64,000 bases of DNA from CAZWCE01 sp964632505 (GCA_964632505.1 CAZWCE010000001.1:248001-312000), one strand, 5' to 3'; counted from the first letter of the stretch, positions 1-9,272 are shown. A program made the numbers and translations. Notes: a model not told the origin generated them from the sequence alone.

Positions 1-251
1 AAGCATTCTCTTTGAAGAGAAGCAGGAAAGAGACGTGTTCGCAGCGGCATCGAATCGATTGATGTCTTGGTGGAAATTCGCTTCCCCACCGTCCGAAACT
101 GAGGTCGACACGGCGAGGTCGCCTCCGATTCGGCCGTGCTGCTCCCCGCCTCGAAAACACGTTTCCTTCTCCTTTCCGGCAAGGGCATCGAAGAGGAGGG
201 GTCCGCCCTCTACCACTTCCCATACACCACCAAGAGCGTCGGCGTTCACCT
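1..251. other. Left edge of window, no supported gene
   Basis: Short open frames run through this stretch, but none has a start with a ribosome binding site and none resembles a family I know. A reading frame from base 16 to a TGA near base 99 has plausible codon use and could be the broken tail of an upstream gene cut by the window edge. That is a guess. Confidence 0.3.
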
Positions 252-1748
252 ATGTCAAACCGAGCACCTCTCCCCCTCCGAGTATCTGGACATTCATCGA
301 AACGCTGGGTCATGGGGATCACGATCGCCGGGATGTTCTTTTTTCTCGGGACGGCACCGCTGGCCGCCTCTCCCCGTGAAACCGCCACCGTCAAGGCGTT
401 GCAGAAATCGGTCCTCGCCGTAGTGAACATCGAAGGCGAGAAGGTCGAGGACTACGCTTTCTCGAAGGTCGGCGAAAACGGCAAAGCCTACAACGGCATG
501 GGCACCGGCGTGATCATCGATTCACGTGGATACATCATCACCAACTATCACGTCGTCGAGGGAGTTCGCCAAATCAAGGTCATGACTCACGACGAATCGA
601 CCTACGACGCCAAGCTCGTCGTGCGCGACCCCGCCACCGATCTGGCGATCATCAAAATCAATCCGACCGAATCCCTTCCCACGATGGTCATGGGCAGTTC
701 CGAGGACTTGATGCTCGGCGAAACGGTCCTGGCGATCGGCAATCCCTACGGTTATCCGTTCACCGTGACCCGGGGGATCATCAGCAGTCTGCACCGCAAA
801 GTCGAGGTGAACGAGACGCTCGAGTACGACAACGTCATCCAGATCGACGCGGCGATCAATCCCGGCAATTCCGGGGGCCCGTTGCTGAACATCGAGGGAA
901 AGATGATCGGAATCAACGCGGCCATCCGACAGGGGGCCGTTTGCATCGCGTTCGCCATTCCCGTCGATCGCGTCATGGAGATCGCTGCCCGACTGATGGA
1001 GGAGACGACTTCTCAATATTGCTACCATGGTTTGCAACTGAAGCCCTCGACCCGGAACGAGGAGAACGGCGACTCTCTTTTATATCTCGATCGCTCCGGC
1101 CACTCCCTGGTGGTGGATTCGGTCGAACCGGGAAGTCCCGCCGAAGAGGCCGGCATCGAACCCGGCGATGTCCTGGTCGATATTGAGGAGAACGCCGTCG
1201 ATCGCGAGCTCGACTTCCACCGTTCCATTCTCGGCCATCAGGCCAACGAGCAGATCGCCCTGACGGTGTTGCGCCGGTCGGAGAAGAAACAGCTCTCGCT
1301 GATCCTCCGCGATCCCCGCCGGCAAACGATCGCCACCACCTCCGGATCGACCGCTTGGTCGAACACCAGCCGGGAAACCAATTACCCGCGCGCCGCGACC
1401 TTCGCCGACAAAGCCTGGGAAACGCTCGGTCTGCGGTTCGAGCCGATCGACAAAGAGGAGTTCCGCCGGAATTATTCACGTTTCGCCCGGAATTATCCCG
1501 GCGGCATGACGATCTCCGCGGTCCGGACCAACAGCCTCGCCTACTCCAAAGGGCTCCGAGCCGGCGACGTGCTGGTGGGGATCCACAAGTGGACGACCGC
1601 CAGCGAACGCGACACCCAGTGGATCATCGACCGCTGGCAACAACTCTCCGAACTCCAGGAAGTGCAGTTTCTGGTCATCCGCAATCAGAACATCTACTAT
1701 CAGCACATCCCGGTCCTCGCCGAATCGCACGCCGAAACCCTGCAGTAG
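252..1748 (+). CDS. HtrA/DegP-type periplasmic serine protease with two PDZ domains
   Basis: This 498-residue protein is a trypsin-fold protease of the HtrA family, which degrades or chaperones misfolded exported proteins. The N-terminus has a basic stretch followed by a hydrophobic segment (about residues 20-38), so it is exported or membrane-anchored. The triad is intact: His100 in 'TNYHVV', Asp130 in 'ATDLAII' and Ser207 in 'PGNSGGP'. A first PDZ-like domain lies near residues 270-360 ('PGSPAEEAGIEPGDVLVD') and a second near 400-490 ('RTNSLAYSKGLRAGDVLVG'). Neither the ATG at 252 nor an in-frame ATG at 312 has a good ribosome binding site; the later one would give a more compact signal sequence. 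thiL starts 9 bases downstream, so the two are probably co-transcribed. The family is certain, the exact substrate is not. Confidence 0.9.
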   Translation: MSNRAPLPLRVSGHSSKRWVMGITIAGMFFFLGTAPLAASPRETATVKALQKSVLAVVNIEGEKVEDYAFSKVGENGKAYNGMGTGVIIDSRGYIITNYHVVEGVRQIKVMTHDESTYDAKLVVRDPATDLAIIKINPTESLPTMVMGSSEDLMLGETVLAIGNPYGYPFTVTRGIISSLHRKVEVNETLEYDNVIQIDAAINPGNSGGPLLNIEGKMIGINAAIRQGAVCIAFAIPVDRVMEIAARLMEETTSQYCYHGLQLKPSTRNEENGDSLLYLDRSGHSLVVDSVEPGSPAEEAGIEPGDVLVDIEENAVDRELDFHRSILGHQANEQIALTVLRRSEKKQLSLILRDPRRQTIATTSGSTAWSNTSRETNYPRAATFADKAWETLGLRFEPIDKEEFRRNYSRFARNYPGGMTISAVRTNSLAYSKGLRAGDVLVGIHKWTTASERDTQWIIDRWQQLSELQEVQFLVIRNQNIYYQHIPVLAESHAETLQ

Positions 1749-1757
1749 CGGACCGCC

Positions 1758-2687
1758 ATGGAATCGCAATGGATCGAACGCTTGCGCCGCCGAAGGACCG
1801 ATCCCGCCAAGGTACGCCTGGGAATCGGCGATGATGCGGCCGTCCTCGAAGCCCTCTCGGGCGAAACGGTCATCACGGTCGACCTGCTGACCGAAGGCAT
1901 CCATTTTCTGCTCGAAAAGCATGATCCCCGCATGATCGGCCGCAAGGCATTGGGCGTGAATCTGAGCGACCTGGCCGCCATGGCGGCCATTCCGGTGGCC
2001 GGGGTGGTCGCCGTCGCGGTCCCGGAAACGGCGACTCTCGATCTCCTCGAACAACTCGCCGACGGCATCGATGAGCTCGCGCGACCGTTCCGATTGGCGA
2101 TCGTCGGGGGCGATACCAACTGCTGGTCCGGCGGGTTGGTCCTCAGTATCACGGTGCTCGGTCAAACCACTTCTCGCGGACCGTTGACCCGAAGCGGCGC
2201 GCGGCCCGGCGACCGCATCCTCGCCACCGGCGACTTCGGCGGAAGCCTCTTGGAACACCAGTTCACCTTCACTCCCCGGGTCCATGAAGCTTTGCATCTG
2301 CATCAGAAATACGAACTGCACGCCGGCATCGACGTCAGCGACGGACTCGCCTTGGATCTTTCCAGAATGGCCCGAGAGAGCGGTTGCGGCGTGGTGCTGC
2401 AGCGCGGTAGAATCCCCATTGCCCCGGACGCCCATCGCCTGGCCACCCAGCTTGCCGACGGGCGATCTCCGCTGGATCATGCTCTCGGTGATGGTGAGGA
2501 TTTCGAGCTGCTGCTGGCCGTGCCGCCGCCATCGGCCGAAGCGATCCTCGCCGAAACACCGCTCGATGTGCCCGTGACCGACATCGGGGCATTCACCGAG
2601 GAGAAGTCGTTCTGGCTCGAGGACGACCGAGGCCGCCGCGAACCCCTGTTGCCTGCCGGCTACGAACATCGCTTCCCCGACGGGTGA
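1758..2687 (+). CDS. thiL: Thiamine-monophosphate kinase ThiL
   Basis: ThiL phosphorylates thiamine monophosphate to the active cofactor thiamine diphosphate in the cytoplasm. The 309-residue length fits the family. Diagnostic sequences are 'GIGDDAAVL' (residues 22-30, metal-binding aspartates), 'TVDLLTEGIHF', 'GRKALGVNLSDLAAM' and a C-terminal 'GDGEDFELLLAV' segment. It sits directly between the HtrA gene and tsaE, with 9 and 42 bases between them, so it probably belongs to one transcript. thiS and thiG lie 45 kb away, so thiamine genes are not clustered here. Confidence 0.95.
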   Translation: MESQWIERLRRRRTDPAKVRLGIGDDAAVLEALSGETVITVDLLTEGIHFLLEKHDPRMIGRKALGVNLSDLAAMAAIPVAGVVAVAVPETATLDLLEQLADGIDELARPFRLAIVGGDTNCWSGGLVLSITVLGQTTSRGPLTRSGARPGDRILATGDFGGSLLEHQFTFTPRVHEALHLHQKYELHAGIDVSDGLALDLSRMARESGCGVVLQRGRIPIAPDAHRLATQLADGRSPLDHALGDGEDFELLLAVPPPSAEAILAETPLDVPVTDIGAFTEEKSFWLEDDRGRREPLLPAGYEHRFPDG

Positions 2688-2729
2688 GCCTTGAAGTATT
2701 CCTTTTCGCCACGGAAGATCTCCTTCGCG

Positions 2730-3209
2730 ATGACACGCACCATCACCTTTCATGCCGACGATCTTTCCGGAACCGACCGATTGGGGGAAGTGCTCGCCCG
2801 GGTACTTCCCGCCGGGACCGTCGTCGGGCTGACGGGAACGCTCGGCTCCGGAAAAACCCGATTGGTGACCGCCATCGCCTCCGCGTGCAGGATCCCCGCC
2901 GAGGAGATCACCAGTCCGACGTTCGTTCTGGTGCACGAATACCACGGCGAGCGGCCGATCTATCATTTCGACGCCTATCGCTTGAAGGACGAGGACGAAT
3001 TCCTCGAACTCGGTCCCGAGGAGTACTTCGAGGGTCGGGGGCTCTCGCTGATCGAATGGGCCGATCGGGTGGAGGATTGCCTGCCGCTGGATCGTCTGGA
3101 GATCGCCATCGAAACGACCGGCTCCACCGCGAGGGTCTTTCGTCTCACCGCTTGCGGAATCGCTTTGGGAGAAGTGTTGGAAGAGATCGATCGCCGTCTG
3201 CGCGATTGA
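2730..3209 (+). CDS. tsaE: tRNA threonylcarbamoyladenosine biosynthesis ATPase TsaE
   Basis: TsaE is the small P-loop ATPase that works with TsaB and TsaD to make the t6A modification next to the anticodon of ANN-decoding tRNAs. The 159-residue protein has a Walker A motif 'GTLGSGKT' at residues 36-43, the switch-like 'SPTFVLVHEY' and 'HFDAYRL' segments, and 'LIEWADRV' near the end, all typical. I chose the ATG at 2730; an in-frame TTG at 2691 would add 13 residues that do not look like the family. The last 65 bases overlap the end of the convergent MFS gene on the other strand. Confidence 0.93.
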   Translation: MTRTITFHADDLSGTDRLGEVLARVLPAGTVVGLTGTLGSGKTRLVTAIASACRIPAEEITSPTFVLVHEYHGERPIYHFDAYRLKDEDEFLELGPEEYFEGRGLSLIEWADRVEDCLPLDRLEIAIETTGSTARVFRLTACGIALGEVLEEIDRRLRD

Positions 3210-4587
3210 CCGGTCCCGACTCCCGAACCAGCACCATCAGCAAGACGGCCGCGAGCGTCCGCAGCACCCAACCGGCGAGGAACTGGAGTTGGTAGTAATC
3301 GAGAGTCCGGCTTTCACTTCCCGGCAAGTGGAAAACGACATCGCTCCAGCGATCCAGAAGCACGCCTCCGAGGAGGGTCGCCAGGGCCATCGAAAGGCCG
3401 GAAACGCTGTAATACGCGGCCAGAGCGGGGCTGTTCTCCCGGTCGGGCGACATCTTGAGAACGAGGTTCGGCAGAGCTACGTTCACCCCGACCCAGGCGA
3501 CCCACATCACCCAAGCGCCGACCATCCACCAGGGGTTCCGCCGATCGGCGATCATGTAGAAAAGGGGTCCGGCGGCGACCAGAAAGAGCGAAACGGTCAT
3601 GATCAGGCGATTGCCGTGACGGTCGACCCAACGGCCCACCTTGCCGCTGACGCTCCACTGGGCGATCATCAAACCGGACTTCAAAGCGAGCATGGTCAGC
3701 ACGCCGAAGCCCAGGACCCGATAGGGAAAGACACCCTGGGCGGCCTGGGTCAGCCCGTTGGCCATCGAGAGCCAGGCGCCGAAGAGCAGAAGCGGCAAGA
3801 ATCGCCGGTCCACCAGAGGCGCGATCACGCGGCGGATTCGTTCGCCGGCCGCTTTGGCCCGCACCCGGGCGATCTCCGGCATCGCCGCCAGCGGGACAGT
3901 GGAGAGCAGCAAGAAGAAGATCCCGGCCCATGCCGGCATCAGATAGGCCTTCCAACGCGACATTTCGGGATCGAGCTCCAACGTGCTCCAAGTGTACAGC
4001 CCACCACCGATCATCCCGGCGACCTGTCCCGTCAGGAGCCAGCGATTGCGCTTTCCGAAAAAACGCCCCCGAATGCGCAGGGGGACGCCGTCGCCCAGCC
4101 AGGACCAGAGCGCGACCGAGCCCAGGTACTCCGCCAGGTGATACAGGCACCAACTGGCCACCAACAATGAGAGAGCCCAGCCGAGAGACGCCGCCTCTTC
4201 CGATCGGGTGAACCAAGCCGGAACCAACGGAACCCCCACCAGGAACAACGGGGCGAGCAGATAGCAGAAGAAACAGAACCATTTCCGCGATCGAGCCCAG
4301 TCGAGCAGCCAGGGTGTGGCCCAACGCAACAGGCCCGCGATTTTGGGGGCGGCGAGAATCAGGGCGACCACCAGCCCGAGCCTCGCTTTGTCGAAATCGA
4401 ACCGGGCGGCACACAACTCCATCGCCAGGTAATAGACGAGCGTCGTGCTGGCCAGTCCATTGCCCAATGCCCAGAGCAGGCCGTTGTAGCAGGCCGCCTG
4501 TCGAAAGTGGTGTCGCGCATGGATCGGGGGCAATTCCTTCACGTCGGTCATCATATTCTCATGGTGGATTTCTCGAAGAAGCTCCAT
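3145..4587 (-). CDS. Major facilitator superfamily transporter
   Basis: A 480-residue integral membrane protein with about twelve hydrophobic helices, in the major facilitator fold. The loop after the fourth helices carries 'LRIRGRFFGKRNRW', resembling the conserved MFS loop between helices, and 'GRWVDRHGNRL' is the classic loop 8-9 motif. The substrate cannot be read from sequence. The reading frame stays open far upstream into the tauE gene, but the protein probably starts at the ATG at 4587 or at 4554; neither has a strong ribosome binding site. Its 3' end overlaps tsaE tail to tail by 65 bases. It follows the TauE/SafE gene by 17 bases, so the two are likely co-transcribed. Confidence 0.8.
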   Translation of the reverse strand: MELLREIHHENMMTDVKELPPIHARHHFRQAACYNGLLWALGNGLASTTLVYYLAMELCAARFDFDKARLGLVVALILAAPKIAGLLRWATPWLLDWARSRKWFCFFCYLLAPLFLVGVPLVPAWFTRSEEAASLGWALSLLVASWCLYHLAEYLGSVALWSWLGDGVPLRIRGRFFGKRNRWLLTGQVAGMIGGGLYTWSTLELDPEMSRWKAYLMPAWAGIFFLLLSTVPLAAMPEIARVRAKAAGERIRRVIAPLVDRRFLPLLLFGAWLSMANGLTQAAQGVFPYRVLGFGVLTMLALKSGLMIAQWSVSGKVGRWVDRHGNRLIMTVSLFLVAAGPLFYMIADRRNPWWMVGAWVMWVAWVGVNVALPNLVLKMSPDRENSPALAAYYSVSGLSMALATLLGGVLLDRWSDVVFHLPGSESRTLDYYQLQFLAGWVLRTLAAVLLMVLVRESGPVNRADGDRSLPTLLPKRFRKR

Positions 4588-4604
4588 CGCGTGAGGGACA
4601 TCGG

Positions 4605-5354
4605 TTACGACAAGGAGGTCAAAACGAGATTTACCGCGGCCAGCGCGGCGAGTAGAAGAATCAGCGGATCGAAATATTTCTGGGGAATCACCAGGAAGAT
4701 CTTTCGGCCGACCAGCGCTCCGACGACCAGGGCGGGCAGCAGCATCAGGTCGAACCAAAGCGTATCGAGAGTGATCATTCCCAGGCCGGCGAAGACGGGC
4801 ACCTTGGTCACGTTGACGATCAAGAAGAACCAGGCCCAGGTGCCCATGAACTTCTCCTTCGGCATGCCCAGGGCGACGATGTAGATGGCCATGACCGGCC
4901 CGGCGGCGTTGCCGACCATGGTGGCGAATCCGCCGAGCGTGCCGATCAAGAGGACGAACCACCATCGCTCGGGGACGTTTTCCCAGCCCATTCGGTTTCT
5001 CAGTTGCTCAAAGAGGAGCAGGCCGAGGATCAGCGCCCCCAATAGGAGTGCGAACTGCCCGTGGGAGATGGTCGCCAGCACGAACGCACCGACACAGAGG
5101 CCGAAGGCGACCGGCGGAAAGACCCCGCGGATTTTATCCCACTGCGCATGACGGTGGTAGTAGCTGACGGCGAACAGATCGCCGACGATCAACAAGGGCA
5201 GCATCGCCCCGGCCGACTGTTTCTCGACCCCGACAAAGGCGTACGTCATGAGGAGGATTCCCAAAATCGAGACGCCGGGAACCCCGGTTTTCGACATTCC
5301 GGCCAAAAAGGCCGAGAGGGCACCGCAAAGGATCGCCAGGGCGGTATAGTCCAA
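4605..5354 (-). CDS. TauE/SafE-family (TSUP) anion exporter
   Basis: A 249-residue membrane protein with around eight hydrophobic helices and the TSUP family pattern of two related halves: 'GMSKTGVPGVSILGI' in the first and 'GGFATMVGNAAGPVMAIYI' in the second. Family members move sulfite, sulfoacetate or other sulfur-containing organic anions. The start is a TTG preceded seven bases upstream by a strong AGGAG, which decides it. The MFS gene follows closely on the same strand. An Rrf2 regulator lies upstream on the same strand after a gap of about 540 bases. Confidence 0.85.
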   Translation of the reverse strand: MDYTALAILCGALSAFLAGMSKTGVPGVSILGILLMTYAFVGVEKQSAGAMLPLLIVGDLFAVSYYHRHAQWDKIRGVFPPVAFGLCVGAFVLATISHGQFALLLGALILGLLLFEQLRNRMGWENVPERWWFVLLIGTLGGFATMVGNAAGPVMAIYIVALGMPKEKFMGTWAWFFLIVNVTKVPVFAGLGMITLDTLWFDLMLLPALVVGALVGRKIFLVIPQKYFDPLILLLAALAAVNLVLTSLS

Positions 5355-5892
5355 GGGAGTTCTCCTTGCAGGCGGTCGGGAAGCGACGAGAGAGAAATCG
5401 GTCCGAAATGAATCCGACTTGGATCGCTGGTATCATCGCCCGAAGGAAGCAAGAGAAGGGCCGGTGATACTGCCCCGTGAGACGTGAACCATGCGACCGT
5501 CGGGGCGGGAAATCGGCTATCCTTTTCAAGAACAATCGCAAGGAAGCCGAGGAGCGGCACCTCCAGCGCCAACGCGTATGGAAGGAACGCGCAGTGATTT
5601 CCGTGCTCAATCGGGAGACCGAGGACATCGTTTCCGGGCGCAGCCTTCCGAGGAGTGTGAAGGGCCAGCCGGAACGAGGCGGCCTGTAGGACGAGGCACA
5701 CCTCCCCTTCTTCACTCTCGGAAGAGACGGTTCTCAGTCCCTTTCCGGCAAGCTGCCGCGACTTCCCCGACGGCGTCGGAGGGGGCCACGGGCAATAGGC
5801 GACCTTACCTCACCAGCCGTTTGCGGTCCTAGCCGCCCGTTGAAAAACAGGCCGCTGGGAAACCGTCGGCAACGGGAGGGCGGAAAACGAAC
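5355..5892. other. Intergenic stretch between TauE/SafE and Rrf2 genes
   Basis: About 540 bases with no coding region I can support. Small open frames exist on both strands, but they lack family resemblance and ribosome binding sites. I see no tRNA, no clear terminator and no strong promoter. It may hold the promoter of the TauE/SafE-MFS pair. Confidence 0.4.
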
Positions 5893-6327
5893 TCAGATGG
5901 AGTACGATTGACTGCCTTCTTTTTTCGCTTTGCGAACCAGATCGGCGATGGTGATGTTGCCGAGGTAGTCCTGGCGTTTCTTTTCGGCGGTTTCCCAGGC
6001 GTTGGTCAGCACTTTGACCGCCGGAGAATCCTTGTGGGCACTGCTGGAACGTCCCGAAGGCTGGTTCGAGCCGTCGACGATCGCCATGACTTGGCCGAGC
6101 GTGAGTTCCTTGGGCTTCGGCAGTAGATGATAACCACCGGCGGCGCCCCGGGTACTGGAAACGATCCCGGCGGCTTTCAGTTGCAGAAGAATTTGGACGA
6201 GAAAACGCGGCGGAACATGATGCCGTTCGGCGATCTTGCGAATCCGTACCGGTTCGCCCGATTCTTGTTGCTCGGCCAGATCCATGACGGCGATGCAGGC
6301 GTATTCGGTCTTTGCGGAAATCTTCAT
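5893..6327 (-). CDS. Rrf2-family transcriptional regulator (no cysteine cluster)
   Basis: A 144-residue winged-helix protein of the Rrf2 family: 'KISAKTEYACIAVMDLA' at the start, a recognition helix around 'HVPPRFLVQILLQLKAAG' and the wing 'SSTRGAAGGYHL' are typical. IscR and NsrR use three clustered cysteines to hold an iron-sulfur cluster; this protein lacks that cluster (its only cysteine is in the first helix), so it is closer in type to CymR, the cysteine-metabolism repressor. GAGGTG lies six bases before the ATG at 6327, deciding that start over an upstream GTG at 6336 which overlaps this site. A promoter is visible just upstream. Confidence 0.88.
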   Translation of the reverse strand: MKISAKTEYACIAVMDLAEQQESGEPVRIRKIAERHHVPPRFLVQILLQLKAAGIVSSTRGAAGGYHLLPKPKELTLGQVMAIVDGSNQPSGRSSSAHKDSPAVKVLTNAWETAEKKRQDYLGNITIADLVRKAKKEGSQSYSI

Positions 6328-6347
6328 TCGTAACACCTCATTTTTAA

Positions 6348-6376
6348 ACTATGTACAGGATTTGGAAGCTCCTCAA
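6348..6376 (-). promoter_or_regulatory. Sigma-70-type promoter for the Rrf2 gene
   Basis: On the minus strand TTGAGG (6376-6371), a 17-base spacer and CATAGT (6353-6348) lie about 20 bases before the start codon of the Rrf2 gene. Confidence 0.5.
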
Positions 6377-7643
6377 GCGAGAAGCGTTCTGGAATAAAAA
6401 ACTTGAACAAAAGTGCCGTATATATAAATATTCATTAGAATGAACACTGAAACCATTTACTCTCTTCCAACACGAGCATCGCTGCCAACTTGACCTGATA
6501 TTTCAACGAATCGAGTATAGCATCTCCGCTGCTTTGGCAAAATTTTTCCTCATCTTTAAGAATGGTCGGGGAGGTCATCTCGCAGAGGAAGGAATCCACT
6601 TAGAGCGACCAACGCGGATCGAATGAAAGGCTGGAGACGGATCGCCAATCTTAAACAACTCCCTACAGCAGGCGCGTTTTCATTACCAAAATGTCCCGAC
6701 CCGAAATCGATAAACAAAATTGTAAGCGTTTTACTCTACGTAGAAAAGCCTATTTGTCGGCAAACCCCCCCAAAAAAACAAGGAATCTGTTGAAATCCCT
6801 CCTGAGAGAAGCGGCCGAAGCTCATCGACAAACTCAAGCAACTCCAGGAGGATACAATTTTTTGATTGTACACGATCTTCCTAGGAAAACTCAAGCGATT
6901 TTTGCGCAAAGATCCCAAAAAACAAATATTTGCACAGAATAAACATTCATTCTACGTTCCCACCATCCCATCAAGGGTTGCCGAGAACCATGTCTTCCTC
7001 ATGCTGCCGTTCCGCTCCTCGTAGGTAGGATGTGCAGAAAACAGCAGGTACGGATGAACGCCGATCGCGGGTTCCGATGGCTGTCAAAAACCAAAATTGA
7101 CAGAGAAGAGCCAAGAAAAAAAGCTGTCAAAAAAAACGAAAACACAGCTCCTGTATGCACGATTTGATTTCTTTATTCTGTAAGCATTCTATCAAACGGC
7201 TCGATGATCGTCAATAGTCTTCATAAAGAACCTGATTTATTTGAGGGCACTTTTCGGGCACCCCTCCGATCCGGCCAACAAGCGGCTTGTTCGTAACTAG
7301 AAGTCGCACTAATAGTTAGAACATCCATCGACGTGAGTTTGTTTACGCAACGACCTGCTTTTAATCGGTAAAAAATTATTTTCTTTATTCGCCCTGGACA
7401 CTCTTCGCTCAACAAGAAACGAATCATGGTGGTTCGCCGGTGATCTCTATTTTCCCACAAAATCGAGATTCTGCGAAATGCTCTCCACTTCCGTCGGCAT
7501 GCGCGATCAATTCAAAAACTCTCCCAGAGAACCTTGCGGGCGAATCCGATTTGCCCTATCTTCAACGCAAGGCACCCGCAGCCTCCACAACGGGCGGCAT
7601 TCAGTGGGAGGGTGGAAAGCGAAACACCCCGCCAAGTGTATTT
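6377..7643. other. Long AT-rich non-coding gap with small dyads
   Basis: This is the largest gene-free stretch of the window and is much richer in A and T than its surroundings. Open frames here (for example 6691-6942) have no ribosome binding site and do not look like proteins. It holds three short perfect dyads: TTCATT/AATGAA at 6431-6444, TACAAT/ATTGTA at 6853-6870, and CTGTCAA/TTGACAG at 7081-7103. CTGTCAAAAA recurs at 7124. I see no tRNA, origin box cluster or transposase remnant. Confidence 0.45.
7081..7103. repeat. Dyad CTGTCAA-N9-TTGACAG
   Basis: Perfect seven-base inverted repeat with a nine-base A-rich spacer; its left arm plus AAA is repeated at 7124-7133. It could be an operator, but it is about 600 bases before the next gene. 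Confidence 0.4.
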
Positions 7644-7670
7644 TTGAACACTTTTTTTCGACATTATAGC
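7644..7670 (+). promoter_or_regulatory. Possible promoter for the rhamnulokinase gene
   Basis: TTGAAC (7644-7649) and TATAGC (7665-7670) are separated by only 15 bases. The spacing is short, so this is a weak call. It lies about 40 bases before the rhamnulokinase start. Confidence 0.3.
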
Positions 7671-7708
7671 CGTTTCTGCTTGATGCGGAAGGAGAGGGGA
7701 AGGAAAAC

Positions 7709-9196
7709 ATGCCGGAAAAAGCCTATCTCGCGATCGATTTGGGAGCCTCCAGCGGACGCCATGTCGTCGGACGTTTCGACGGGGAGACGATTTCCCTGGA
7801 GGAGGTCTACCGATTCGAGAACGGCCCGGTGCGCATGGGGGAGCACATTTATTGGGACTTGCCCGGACAGTGGGCCGAGATCCTCAAAGGGATGCAGGCC
7901 GCCGGCGCGGCGTTCGGTTCCTCGGTGGCGAGCGTGGGCGTCGATACCTGGGGCGTCGATTACGCGCTGATCGGCCGCCGGGATACGCTCTTGGGCATTC
8001 CGTATCACTATCGCGATCACCGCACCGACGGCATTCTCGAAAAGGCGCTCCAATCCGTTTCCCGCGAGGAAATCTTCCAGGAAACCGGGTTGCAATTCAT
8101 GCCGATCAACACGCTCTACCAATTGCTCGAGATGAAGTGGAACGGCTCTCCGCTTCTCGATTCCGCCGAGCGGCTGTTGATGATGCCCGATGTCTTCCAT
8201 TGGTTGATGAGTGGGGAGAAATCGAACGAATTCACCGACGCGACCACCACGCAATGCTTCAATCCACTGCGGAACGATTGGTCGAGTGCGCTGCTGGAGA
8301 AGTTCGGACTGCCCCGCGATCTCTTCGGGCCGATCTCCCCGCCCGGCACTTCGCTGGGTGGTTTGCGGCAGGAGATCGCCTCGTCGACGGCGCTTTCGGA
8401 AGCCCGGGTCGTCTTGCCCGGCTCGCACGACACGGCCAGCGCGGTCATGGCGGTGCCGACCCTCGCCCATTCGCAACGTTCGAACTGGTGCTACATCAGC
8501 CTGGGAACGTGGGCTCTGATGGGCATCGAATCGCCCGAACCGGTGGTCAACGAAACGGTCGGGTCGCTGAATTTCACGAACGAGGGCGGCGTCGGCGGCA
8601 CGTACCGCATCCTGAAGAACATCTGCGGTCTCTGGCTCGTGCAGGAATGCCGCCGCATCTGGAATCAGCAAGGAAAGAATTGGGGCTGGGAAGATCTGAA
8701 CCGCCTTTCCGCCGCGGCTCAGCCGAGACGGACGTTCATCGATCCCGATGCCCCGGCATTTCTCGCTCCGGCCGATATGCCCGAGGAGATCCGCCGGTTC
8801 GCCGAACAGACCGGGCAGAAGGTCCCCGATTCGGAAGGCGACGTGCTCCGGTGCGCCCTGGACAGTCTCGCCTTGAAGTTCCGGCATGTTTTGAACATGT
8901 GTGAACAGATTTCCGGAAATCGGATCGAGACGATTCACGTCCTCGGAGGCGGCACGAAAAACGAACAGCTCTGCCAGGCGACGGCCGACGCCTGTGGGCG
9001 CCCCGTCGTCGCCGGACCGGTCGAGGCGACCGCCACGGGCAATCTCATGCTCCAGGCCGTTTCCGCCGGCGATGTGGCCGACATCGCCCAGGCGCGCGAG
9101 ATCATTCGCAACAGCTTTCAAATGGTCGAATACGCCCCCCGAAACACCGACGCATGGGACGAGGCCTACGAGACATTCCGGGAGTATCTGGTCTGA
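7709..9196 (+). CDS. rhaB: Rhamnulokinase (FGGY-family sugar kinase)
   Basis: This 495-residue cytoplasmic kinase phosphorylates L-rhamnulose to L-rhamnulose 1-phosphate in rhamnose breakdown. The N-terminal phosphate-binding sequence 'DLGASSGRHVVG' (residues 10-21), 'GVDTWGVDYALI', 'PYHYRDHRT' and the C-terminal 'HVLGGGTKNEQLCQATAD' followed by 'VEATATGN' are the rhamnulokinase pattern, and the length agrees. A GGAAGG lies before the ATG. The gene has no rhamnose isomerase or aldolase next to it; instead a Gfo/Idh oxidoreductase follows after 130 bases with its own promoter. A related FGGY kinase acting on another deoxy-ketose remains possible. Confidence 0.9.
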   Translation: MPEKAYLAIDLGASSGRHVVGRFDGETISLEEVYRFENGPVRMGEHIYWDLPGQWAEILKGMQAAGAAFGSSVASVGVDTWGVDYALIGRRDTLLGIPYHYRDHRTDGILEKALQSVSREEIFQETGLQFMPINTLYQLLEMKWNGSPLLDSAERLLMMPDVFHWLMSGEKSNEFTDATTTQCFNPLRNDWSSALLEKFGLPRDLFGPISPPGTSLGGLRQEIASSTALSEARVVLPGSHDTASAVMAVPTLAHSQRSNWCYISLGTWALMGIESPEPVVNETVGSLNFTNEGGVGGTYRILKNICGLWLVQECRRIWNQQGKNWGWEDLNRLSAAAQPRRTFIDPDAPAFLAPADMPEEIRRFAEQTGQKVPDSEGDVLRCALDSLALKFRHVLNMCEQISGNRIETIHVLGGGTKNEQLCQATADACGRPVVAGPVEATATGNLMLQAVSAGDVADIAQAREIIRNSFQMVEYAPRNTDAWDEAYETFREYLV

Positions 9197-9243
9197 AGCC
9201 CGATCGGAAACGGAAACACCGAACGGCTCCGGCTGAACCCAAA

Positions 9244-9272
9244 TTGCAAGCCGGCCGTTCTATCGGTAAAAT
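9244..9272 (+). promoter_or_regulatory. Sigma-70-type promoter for the Gfo/Idh gene
   Basis: TTGCAA, a 17-base spacer and TAAAAT lie about 55 bases before the start of the following oxidoreductase gene. Confidence 0.55.

Noticed and set aside
5134..5715. 193-residue open frame on the minus strand overlapping the start of the TauE/SafE gene
   Set aside because: It runs antisense-like in another frame over the tauE start, lacks family features and a ribosome binding site; it is arginine-rich as typical of shadow frames in GC-rich DNA.
6691..6942. 83-residue open frame in the AT-rich gap
   Set aside because: No ribosome binding site, random-looking composition, no membrane or domain features.
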